Positions 1 through 4,730 of a stretch of 5,165 bases of DNA are shown here, in pieces. A program made the position numbers and the translations under genes. The stretch lies in assembly GCA_044233495.1 (NCBI GenBank), contig JBIIJX010000182.1, positions 1 through 5,165 of the forward strand. Direction: 5' to 3'. How positions within the stretch are numbered: the first letter of the stretch is position 1; each line of letters opens with the position of its first letter. The stretch comes from UBA10649 sp044233495 (lineage in GTDB: Bacteria > Actinomycetota > Actinomycetes > S36-B12). The notes under the pieces are model-generated. The model made no database searches. It saw nothing but the letters and a program-made list of their open reading frames with translations, and was not told the DNA's origin.

Positions 1-430
1 CCGGGACGTCCACCTTGGTACCCGGATCGCCGAGACTGATCGTCGCCGTGCCCACGAGAGCGCGCCGGATGTCGGTCTCCGGATCGGCTGCCCAGTCCGT
101 CTGCGCCCACTTCTCGGCGATCGTGACCTTGTCCGTGCGGCCGGAGCCATACGTGCTGCCGACGAAGGTGCTGCCACCCGTCACCGCGCCGTCCTTCATC
201 GTGATTCCCTCGGCGACGACGTCGATCGGGCCCTTCTGCTTGAGACCCGCGGTGTACTTCGGGCTCCACACCGATCCCGCGGGGCCGAGCGCATCAGCCG
301 CCTCCTGCCAGGAGTCGACGTCTGCCTCGACTGCAGTGTCGACCGCCTCGGCCGCGACCGCAGGAACTGCACCGAACGCGGGAATGACGACGGCCGCGAC
401 GGCGATCGGGACGAGGTTTCGGATGCGCAT
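1..430 (-). CDS. Secreted protein of unknown function, N-terminal part only (cut by window edge)
   Basis: The frame opens at ATG (430-428) and runs without a stop off base 1, giving about 143 residues of an incomplete protein. A good ribosome binding site, AGGAG (440-436), sits 5 nt before the ATG. Residues 1-27 look like a Sec signal peptide: basic MRIRN, a hydrophobic core VPIAVAAVVIPAFGAVP, and an Ala-rich cleavage region (AVA/A, about residues 24-27). The mature part begins with an acidic segment and a Trp-containing stretch (SWQEAADALG). Gly/Thr/Ser-rich sequence follows (GGSTFVGSTYGSGRTDK), with further Trp residues, and looks extracellular and possibly beta-rich. I do not recognise the family. 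It lies 16 bp downstream of the lipoprotein gene and is probably the fifth gene of that operon. The call as a real gene rests on signal peptide, binding site and codon use; function is unknown. Confidence 0.75.
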   Translation of the reverse strand, partial: MRIRNLVPIAVAAVVIPAFGAVPAVAAEAVDTAVEADVDSWQEAADALGPAGSVWSPKYTAGLKQKGPIDVVAEGITMKDGAVTGGSTFVGSTYGSGRTDKVTIAEKWAQTDWAADPETDIRRALVGTATISLGDPGTKVDVP

Positions 431-446
431 GGATGCTCCTGATCGG

Positions 447-803
447 TCAGCCGTACTGGCAGTCGACGACGACGCCGTCGGCGACCTCGAACGTGAACCT
501 GTCAAGACGATAGTCCATCGTGACGGGCTGAGGCTGGCCGTCGATCGTTCCAACACGAGCCACATACCCGTTCTGCTCGGCGAGGTCGATGGCGCCCTGC
601 GGCGACAGGCCCTCGGCCACCATCTGATCGCAGAGCGCGATCATCGCCGGATCGTCGCCCGCTTCGACGGCCGGGAGCCCGGGCGCCGTCGATGACGGGG
701 CTTCGCTGCTCGGTGCGTCGGACGTGCATCCGCTGAGCAGCAGGCCTGCCGAGGCGAGCCCCGCGGCCACCACGATGGATGGTCCTGCCGCGCGCAGCTT
801 CAT
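447..803 (-). CDS. Lipoprotein with peptidase inhibitor I78-like domain
   Basis: This 118-residue protein has a lipoprotein signal peptide: basic start MKLR, a hydrophobic core to residue 23, and the lipobox LSGC with Cys26 as the lipidated residue. It should therefore be anchored to the outer face of the cytoplasmic membrane. A Ser/Pro/Ala-rich linker (27-45) follows. The C-terminal part (about 65-118) carries the pattern I associate with the I78 inhibitor family (AFUEI-like): a helix (AIDLAEQNG), then VARV, then PVTMDYRLDR (93-102), then EVADGVVVDC. Cys58 and Cys115 could form a disulfide. By family it may inhibit serine proteases, but I78-like folds in bacterial lipoproteins are mostly untested, so inhibition is inference. 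Its ATG overlaps the stop of the upstream RDD gene as ATGA, and there is only a poor separate binding site, which suggests translational coupling. Confidence 0.88.
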   Translation of the reverse strand: MKLRAAGPSIVVAAGLASAGLLLSGCTSDAPSSEAPSSTAPGLPAVEAGDDPAMIALCDQMVAEGLSPQGAIDLAEQNGYVARVGTIDGQPQPVTMDYRLDRFTFEVADGVVVDCQYG

Positions 804-1438
804 CGGTGACGTCCCCGCGCATGGGCAGACTCGCTGTCCGATCGGTCATCCGCTGCCTGCTTGAGGTCCGACCGCAGCCAGGGTATGCCGACGACCCAGT
901 CGTAGATCACGCTCGTGCGCAGTACGACATCCTGGAGCGACCTATTGCTGCGACTGAAAGCAGCCCACACCAGCCCCAGCGGGAACGCGGTGCAGAACAA
1001 TGCGCGCAGGAAGGACACGATCCACCCGGGAGACCTGCCCCGCCGGTCGATGACCCGCAGACCCATGATGAGGTTGCCCACCGTTCTCCCGGACGCTGCC
1101 CAGAACACCGTCCAGTACAGGACATTGACGACGTACCCGTAGACGATCATCGTGAGGACCTCGGGGATCCGCCGCTGCGCCTGAGACGCCGACTCGAGCG
1201 AGCCGAGGTCCGCCGGATTCGTCGGGTTGATGATGAACGAGAGCATCCAGAAGGCCGCCACTGTGGCGAGGACCACCGCGAACACGAGCAGGACGTCGAT
1301 GACAGCCGACGCGGCCCTGCTCACCAGGCCGGCACGCTCGCCCTGAAAGCGGATGGCGTCGGTGGGCAGCGCGGGCACGTCGCGCTCCACCGCGCGGCCG
1401 GTGCTCAACGCCTCTCGGTACTCCCGGAACGTGGTCAT
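800..1438 (-). CDS. RDD family integral membrane protein
   Basis: The protein has 212 residues. A soluble N-terminus (1-36) leads into the RDD signature AGLVSRAASAVIDVLL, with Arg41 and Asp48 in the usual Arg-x6-Asp spacing at the start of the first membrane segment. I see three hydrophobic segments, at about 44-70, 93-114 and 139-161. The loop after the second contains SGRTVGNLIMGLRVIDRRGR, a typical RDD-domain stretch, and the region after the third has RSNRSLQDVVLRTSVIYD. The C-terminus is charged and low in complexity (about 190-212). RDD proteins are widespread membrane proteins; some have been linked to transport, but most have no assigned role. The ATG overlaps the upstream stop by 4 bp (ATGA) and the end overlaps the lipoprotein start the same way, so it sits mid-operon and is probably translationally coupled on both sides. 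Confidence 0.93.
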   Translation of the reverse strand: MTTFREYREALSTGRAVERDVPALPTDAIRFQGERAGLVSRAASAVIDVLLVFAVVLATVAAFWMLSFIINPTNPADLGSLESASQAQRRIPEVLTMIVYGYVVNVLYWTVFWAASGRTVGNLIMGLRVIDRRGRSPGWIVSFLRALFCTAFPLGLVWAAFSRSNRSLQDVVLRTSVIYDWVVGIPWLRSDLKQAADDRSDSESAHARGRHR

Positions 1439-2208
1439 GACGAGTGCGCCTCCGCGCGCTCCTCGGCGCCCTGCGTCCTGCCCCGTGCTGCGTCGTCCGC
1501 TGCTTCCTCTGCTGCGTCGTCCGCTGCATCTTCCGGAGTTGCCCCCGTCGTCTGCTCAGCGTGATCCTGAGCGCGGCCGTCCCCCTCGACACCTCGGGTG
1601 CGCAGGGACTCGGGTGCCCCGGGGGCGACGAGACTGCGCTCACGCCGTCGGATGATGCGGTCGATGAGTCCGGACAGGAGGACGTCAGCACCCACCCCCT
1701 GCCGGCGTACGGAGTCCAGGGCCTCTCCCGCCACGCCACTGGTGGAATCCCGGATGATCTGCGGCAGGTCGATCTCCTCGATGACGTAGTCGGCGATCGA
1801 GACGATGGGAACGCGATCGATGACCGCCTCAATGTCTGCAGCCCCGACGATCGCGTCGATGTCGACCCGCTCGAGCACCAGGGCGGTCAGGTCAATCTCG
1901 TCGAGGGTCGACTCGACGATCCTGCGCAGGTCGACGCGGTCGAGCACAAGGTCGGTGAGGTCGAGGCGCTGCAGGATCGCGTCGGCGACGAGCGGGACGG
2001 CCCGGTTCATCGCGGCGCCGACCGTCGCGCTCACCGCAGCGGTGACCGCCTGCTCGACCAGCGCGACCACGGTCGTCACCGTGTAGGTGGCCAGCCCGAC
2101 GCTGCTGACGAGGATCTCCCGCAGGGCCTCGCCCGCGTCGGGCGGCGACGGAGCAGCAGGGCGGGCGATGAGGATCACCTCCTGACCGGCGACACCCTGC
2201 TCGTCCAC
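1435..2208 (-). CDS. Uncharacterised protein with Asp/Val/Ile-rich pseudo-repeats
   Basis: I place this gene from GTG 2208 (257 residues), but the start is uncertain. Other candidates are GTG 2178 (247 aa) and a non-standard ATC at 2169 (244 aa), which has an ideal Shine-Dalgarno upstream. Residues follow the 257-aa model. A hydrophobic stretch (about 33-80, VSSVGLATYTVTTVVALVEQ onward) could be a membrane-active helix. Residues 83-152 are degenerate repeats of about 10-13 residues built on D-(L/I)-x-x-(I/L)-V-x-x-(V/I), for example DLTDLVLDRV, DLTALVLERV and DIEAVIDRV. A conserved-looking segment IADYVIEEIDLPQIIRDSTS follows. The C-terminal 50 residues are Ala/Asp/Glu-rich and probably disordered. 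From memory, similar proteins precede RDD genes in other actinobacteria, which fits the ATGA overlap with the RDD gene here. No function is assigned. The frame stays open upstream across maoC, but that part is antisense-type GC-driven openness and not coding. Confidence 0.8.
   Translation of the reverse strand: MDEQGVAGQEVILIARPAAPSPPDAGEALREILVSSVGLATYTVTTVVALVEQAVTAAVSATVGAAMNRAVPLVADAILQRLDLTDLVLDRVDLRRIVESTLDEIDLTALVLERVDIDAIVGAADIEAVIDRVPIVSIADYVIEEIDLPQIIRDSTSGVAGEALDSVRRQGVGADVLLSGLIDRIIRRRERSLVAPGAPESLRTRGVEGDGRAQDHAEQTTGATPEDAADDAAEEAADDAARGRTQGAEERAEAHSS
1487..1527. repeat. Direct repeat of 17 bp within a coding region (Ala/Asp-rich tail)
   Basis: GCTGCGTCGTCCGCTGC occurs at 1487-1503 and again at 1511-1527, a 24-bp period equal to eight codons. 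It encodes the DAADDAAE/EAADDAAR repeat in the low-complexity C-terminus of the pseudo-repeat protein. The in-frame period suggests slippage or duplication tolerated in a disordered tail. Confidence 0.85.
2172..2183 (-). promoter_or_regulatory. Perfect 12-nt Shine-Dalgarno sequence near the start of the pseudo-repeat protein
   Basis: The minus strand reads AGGAGGTGATCC, fully complementary to the 3' end of bacterial 16S rRNA (GGATCACCTCCT). It lies 34-45 bp past the maoC stop. The AGGAGG core is followed 8 nt later by an ATC codon (2169) in the frame of the downstream gene, with no ATG, GTG or TTG at usable spacing. GTG 2178 lies within the element and so is too close to it. This makes the true start of the 1435-2208 gene uncertain. 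Confidence 0.6.
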
Positions 2209-2216
2209 GACGGGGA

Positions 2217-2762
2217 TCAGCCTTCGACCTGCATGGGGCCGGTCTTCGCCACCGGGAAGTAGTCCTGGCCGATGCCGCTGCTGCGCTTGGGGATCATCAC
2301 CGAGCGGAACCACGAGACGATCTCGTCGCCGTCCTGGTTGAGGCCACGGGTCTTCATCCGGATGATGCCCATCTCCGGACGCGAGGAGGACTCCCGCTTG
2401 TCGAGGCAGATGCTCTCGGCGTAGATGGTGTCGCCGATGTACACCGGGTGGGTGAGCTTGATGTCGGTCCAGCCGAGGTTCGCGACCGCGTTCTGGCTCA
2501 TGTCGATGACGGACAGGCCGAGCACGAGCGCGACCGTCAGGCCTGAGTTGACGATGATGCGGCCCTGCGTGATCGGGTTCGACTGCGCAAGGTGCGCGTT
2601 GAAGTGGTTCTGGTTCGTGTTGCATGTCAGCAGGGTGAACCAGGTGGAGTCGGCCTCGCTGATGGTGCGGCCGAAGGGGTGCTGGTAGGTCGTGCCGACC
2701 TCGTAGTCCTCGAAGAAGCGGCCGAGCTGGGCGGGGACCACGTCGGAAGTCTGTGCGCTCAT
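2217..2762 (-). CDS. MaoC family dehydratase (hot-dog fold enoyl-CoA hydratase-like)
   Basis: This 181-residue protein is the usual length for a single-hot-dog MaoC hydratase. Characteristic stretches are GRFFEDYEVG (14-23), GRTISEADSTWFTLLT (31-46), NTNQNHFNAH (48-57), VNSGL, SQNAVANLGW, HPVYIGDTIYAES and GLNQDGDEI. The hydratase 2 catalytic pair is normally Asp-x4-His. Here it is Asn48-x4-His53, which from memory is normal for this subgroup, so loss of activity need not follow. Members act as (R)-specific or mesaconyl-CoA-type hydratases in acyl-CoA metabolism; the substrate here is not predictable. No acyl-CoA dehydrogenase, CitE-like lyase or carboxylase is nearby, which is unusual for the family. 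The ATG at 2762 is preceded by AGGA with 7 nt spacing, inside a small hairpin. It is the first gene of the five-gene run, and the next starts about 8 bp after its stop. Confidence 0.92.
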   Translation of the reverse strand: MSAQTSDVVPAQLGRFFEDYEVGTTYQHPFGRTISEADSTWFTLLTCNTNQNHFNAHLAQSNPITQGRIIVNSGLTVALVLGLSVIDMSQNAVANLGWTDIKLTHPVYIGDTIYAESICLDKRESSSRPEMGIIRMKTRGLNQDGDEIVSWFRSVMIPKRSSGIGQDYFPVAKTGPMQVEG

Positions 2763-2764
2763 GA

Positions 2765-2777
2765 GGGCATCCTGCCC
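2765..2777 (-). promoter_or_regulatory. Small hairpin enclosing the maoC ribosome binding site
   Basis: On the minus strand GGGCA and TGCCC flank a GGA loop, and the Shine-Dalgarno AGGA spans the stem end and loop. The hairpin ends 2 nt before the maoC ATG (2762). A 5-bp GC-rich stem with a 3-nt loop could limit ribosome access, but it is short enough to arise by chance in this base composition. Confidence 0.35.
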
Positions 2778-2787
2778 GAGGGGGCGG

Positions 2788-2838
2788 GCGTCGGGCGCTG
2801 CGGGTCAGACTTGCGCCACCGCTGCGAACTCCCGACGC
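2788..2838. terminator. Inverted repeat in the DUF3040-maoC gap, weak terminator candidate
   Basis: GCGTCGGG at 2788-2795 pairs with CCCGACGC at 2831-2838 across a 35-nt spacer, just after the DUF3040 stop. There is no T-run and the spacer is long, so it is only a candidate for the DUF3040 transcript end. I see no convincing promoter for maoC in this 89-bp gap. Confidence 0.25.
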
Positions 2839-2851
2839 ACGGGTCGAATGA

Positions 2852-3289
2852 CTACTGGCCGTCCTCGTTCCGTCGGCGCCAGCGATCCTCCATGCGGTCC
2901 ATGAAGCCTGAACCACCCTGGCCGGTCGAGCCGGTCGAACCGGTCGGGCCCGCCGAACCAGTCGGACCCTTCGAGCCGGTCGCGGCTCCGGGGGCGGCCT
3001 CACTGTCGTCGACGACGACGCCGCGGGACTGGAAGGCGGAGTAGACGATCACGCAGCCGATGAGCATCGCGACGAAGCCGACGACGCCGAGGGCGATGAC
3101 CGTGGTGGCCACCCCGGCGAGGAGGAGGCCCAGTCCGGCGAGGATGGCGAGGACGCCGAGAGCGGCACGACCACGTGAGGCCTTCGAGCCGCGGCTCGAG
3201 CGCAGGCTCGTGGCGAACTTGGGGTCCTCGGCGTAGAGGGCCTTCTCCATCTGCTCCAGCAGACGCTGCTCATGCTCGGACAGCGGCAT
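2852..3289 (-). CDS. DUF3040 domain membrane protein with collagen-like C-terminal tail
   Basis: The protein has 145 residues. It opens with the DUF3040 signature MPLSEHEQRLLEQMEKALYA followed by EDPKFATSLR (to residue 30), an amphipathic cytoplasmic segment. A basic Ser/Arg/Gly linker (31-41) is followed by two adjacent membrane segments at about 43-61 and 64-86. The C-terminal part is odd: residues 105-128 form eight uninterrupted Gly-X-Y triplets (GSK GPT GSA GPT GST GST GQG GSG), then a charged end MEDRWRRRNEDG. DUF3040 proteins are small actinobacterial membrane proteins of unknown function, often encoded near the dcw cluster between dinB and mraZ. Here dinB is the upstream neighbour as expected, but no mraZ follows. 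AGGGG lies 6 nt before the ATG. With its own repeat-bearing upstream region and gaps on both sides it is probably a single-gene transcript or the head of one. Confidence 0.94.
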   Translation of the reverse strand: MPLSEHEQRLLEQMEKALYAEDPKFATSLRSSRGSKASRGRAALGVLAILAGLGLLLAGVATTVIALGVVGFVAMLIGCVIVYSAFQSRGVVVDDSEAAPGAATGSKGPTGSAGPTGSTGSTGQGGSGFMDRMEDRWRRRNEDGQ

Positions 3290-3305
3290 GAGTGACCCCT
3301 TTCGT

Positions 3306-3344
3306 CTACGTCGTTCGCCTACGTCGTTCGCCTACGTCGTTCGG
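3306..3344. repeat. Three 13-bp direct repeats upstream of the DUF3040 gene
   Basis: The unit CTACGTCGTTCGC (plus strand) occurs at 3306-3318, 3319-3331 and 3332-3344 without spacers. The first two are identical and the third differs only in its last base (G). On the coding strand of DUF3040 the unit reads GCGAACGACGTAG. The array ends about 16 bp before the DUF3040 ATG, immediately before the ribosome binding site, so it would lie in the leader RNA or core promoter. The 13-bp period is longer than one helix turn. No function is known to me. Confidence 0.9.
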
Positions 3345-3365
3345 TTAAGTCGTCTTCGTGGTCTT

Positions 3366-3389
3366 CGTCCTCCGGCACGCCGGAGGACG
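3366..3389 (-). terminator. Strong hairpin downstream of dinB, probable transcription terminator
   Basis: This is a perfect 24-bp inverted repeat: CGTCCTCCGGC at 3366-3376 pairs with GCCGGAGGACG at 3379-3389 around a 2-nt centre (in RNA the innermost pairs would open to form the loop). It lies about 77 bp after the dinB stop and about 77 bp before the DUF3040 start. No T-run follows on either strand, so a classic intrinsic terminator is not shown; actinobacterial terminators often lack one. It could instead be an RNA 3'-end stabiliser or a protein-binding palindrome. Confidence 0.5.
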
Positions 3390-3466
3390 TGCTCCGACCC
3401 AAGGATAAGCACGTTCTCCCGGGAGCGAAACCCACGACCCGGAACTTGGACCGGATCGTTGCCCGG

Positions 3467-4696
3467 TCAGGCCTCCGGGGGGTCCAGCAACCGGGCCGCA
3501 CGGACCGCGTCCGCCCCGAACCGCGCCCGCAGGGCGTCGATCGCGACCTCGGCCTCCCGACGGTCGTCGGCGGGCTCGTCGAGGGTCAGCTGGCGCGGCG
3601 CATCCTGGGCAGCGGCCAGCCCCTCGACCCGGACGCCGACGAGGCGGATCCGGACCCTCTCGAGGCCGAGCCCGTCGTAGAGGTGACGAGCGGTGTCGTA
3701 GATCTCCCGGCCCACATCGGTCGGAGCCACCAGGGTGCGCGACCGGGTGAGGGTGGTGAAGTCCGCGAACCGGACCTTGATCGCGATGGTGCGCCCGACC
3801 TGGCCGGAGCGCCGCAGCCGACCGGCCACCTGGTCGGCCAGCCGCAGCAGGTGCGCGTGGATCACCTCGGGGTCGTCGATGTCCTGCGCGAAGGTCTCCT
3901 CGTTGCCCAGGCTCTTCTCGCGCTCGTCCGGGCGCACGTCACGCGGATCGCGACCCCAGGCGAGGTCATGCAGGTGGTGCCCGGTCGCCGGCCCGAGGGC
4001 GCGCTCGAGGGTCGCGACGGGAGTGTGGGCGATGTCGCCGACGGTGCGCAGGCCCAGCCGGACGAGATGCTCCTCCGTCTTCTCCCCGACCCCCCACAGG
4101 GCGCCGACCGGCAGCGGGTGCAGGAAGTCGATGACGCGATCGACCGGGATGACGAGGAGGCCGTCGGGTTTGGCCCGGGTCGATGCGAGCTTGGCGACGA
4201 ACTTGGTGCTCGCGACGCCGACCGAGCAGGTGATGCGCTGCTCGTCCTCCACGCGAGCCCGGATCAGCTCGGCGATGCGGGTCGGCGTGCCGAGTCGGCG
4301 CAGGGCACCGGAGACGTCGAGGAAGGCCTCGTCGAGGCTCAGCGGCTCGACCAGGGGCGTGATCGATCCGAACAGGGCCATGACGTTGCGGCTCACCTCG
4401 GCGTACTGGTGGTGGTCGGGCTCGAGCACGGTCGCCTGGGGAGCCAGTCTCCTGGCGCGGGACATCGGCATGGCGGAGTGCACGCCGAGGGCACGGGCCT
4501 CATAGGTCGCCGACAGCACGACCCCGCGGTTGCCTCCCCCTGCGACGATGACGGGGGTGCCGTGCAGATCGGGACGCTCGCGCAGGGAGACGGATGCGTA
4601 GAAGGCGTCCATGTCGACGTGCAGGATCGTGCAGTCGGCATCGTCGCCGTCGAAGGCGACCCGCCCGGCGGGCCGACGCACCTGGCTGCGGCTCAC
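3467..4696 (-). CDS. dinB: DNA polymerase IV (Y-family translesion polymerase)
   Basis: This complete 409-residue DinB copies damaged DNA with low fidelity. The catalytic residues are intact: Asp28 in ILHVDMDAFYASV and the Asp122-Glu123 pair in LSLDEAFLDV. Tyr33 sits at the steric-gate position that excludes ribonucleotides. Fingers sequence RGVVLSATYEARALGVHSAMP (57-77) and SVGVASTKFVAKLAS with KPDGL mark the palm. The helix-hairpin-helix region is LPVGALWGVGEKTEEHLVRLGLRTVGDIA. The little-finger domain occupies about residues 255-360. QLTLD (369-373) is a probable beta-clamp binding motif, about 40 residues before the C-terminus. The start is GTG 4696, chosen because GGGAG (4707-4703) lies 6 nt upstream. 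The roughly 27 residues before Asp28 are longer than in E. coli, so a downstream GTG (4660, codon 13) is possible but has a weaker binding site. It follows dnaE2 in what looks like one SOS-type transcript, separated by the minicistron array. Confidence 0.97.
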   Translation of the reverse strand: MSRSQVRRPAGRVAFDGDDADCTILHVDMDAFYASVSLRERPDLHGTPVIVAGGGNRGVVLSATYEARALGVHSAMPMSRARRLAPQATVLEPDHHQYAEVSRNVMALFGSITPLVEPLSLDEAFLDVSGALRRLGTPTRIAELIRARVEDEQRITCSVGVASTKFVAKLASTRAKPDGLLVIPVDRVIDFLHPLPVGALWGVGEKTEEHLVRLGLRTVGDIAHTPVATLERALGPATGHHLHDLAWGRDPRDVRPDEREKSLGNEETFAQDIDDPEVIHAHLLRLADQVAGRLRRSGQVGRTIAIKVRFADFTTLTRSRTLVAPTDVGREIYDTARHLYDGLGLERVRIRLVGVRVEGLAAAQDAPRQLTLDEPADDRREAEVAIDALRARFGADAVRAARLLDPPEA

Positions 4697-4730
4697 CGCG
4701 ATCTCCCGTTCACCGCGATCTCCCGTTCAT
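4693..4730 (-). promoter_or_regulatory. Two chained 6-codon minicistrons leading into dinB
   Basis: Mini-ORF 1 runs ATG 4730 to TGA 4710 and encodes MNGRSR. Mini-ORF 2 runs GTG 4713 to TGA 4693 and encodes the same peptide from a GTG. The dnaE2 stop overlaps the first start (TGATG), the mini-ORF 1 stop overlaps the second start (GTGA), and the mini-ORF 2 stop overlaps the dinB start (GTGA). GGGAG precedes ATG 4730 by 9 nt, GTG 4713 by 6 nt and dinB GTG 4696 by 6 nt. Whether the short frames are translated is not shown by sequence; the layout would allow ribosomes finishing dnaE2 to be handed down to dinB, or to be wasted on decoy starts. Confidence 0.5.
4696..4729 (-). repeat. Perfect 17-bp tandem duplication carrying a ribosome binding site and start codon
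   Basis: Two identical, adjacent copies of TGAACGGGAGATCGCGG are read at 4729-4713 and 4712-4696 on the minus strand, with a third TGA starting directly after at 4695. Each unit carries the binding-site core GGGAG and ends with the G that opens the next GTG. The duplication occupies almost the whole dnaE2-dinB junction. Seventeen is not a multiple of three, yet the repeat leaves dinB intact because it duplicates the start region itself. Confidence 0.95.

Noticed and set aside
779..1564. Plus-strand open frame of 261 residues
   Set aside because: It is opposite the RDD gene, His/Arg/Pro-rich without hydrophobic core, and has no plausible ribosome binding site.
942..1832. Minus-strand open frame of 296 residues
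   Set aside because: It overlaps the RDD and pseudo-repeat genes in another frame; Arg/Ser/Pro-rich shadow composition.
1444..2262. Long plus-strand open frame of 272 residues
   Set aside because: It is antisense to the pseudo-repeat gene; the translation is Arg/Asp/Gly-rich with no recognisable domain, and openness is expected opposite high-GC genes.
2220..3003. Upstream extension of the pseudo-repeat frame across maoC and DUF3040
   Set aside because: The extension is Arg/Pro/His-rich and overlaps two clearly recognised genes in another frame, so it is only a GC-driven open frame.
2852..3289. dcw cluster start (DUF3040 followed by mraZ)
   Set aside because: The gene after DUF3040 is maoC; no MraZ-like sequence is present in any frame of the window.
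3416..3425. Palindrome CTCCCGGGAG
   Set aside because: A 10-bp GC palindrome is expected by chance at this base composition and has no further symmetry or repeat partner.
3290..3466. Sigma-70-type promoter for the DUF3040 gene
   Set aside because: Candidates such as CTTATC near 3400 have no convincing -35 partner at correct spacing, so no promoter is called.
3735..4505. Plus-strand open frame of 256 residues
   Set aside because: It is antisense to dinB, Ser/Arg-rich, with no domain or binding site.
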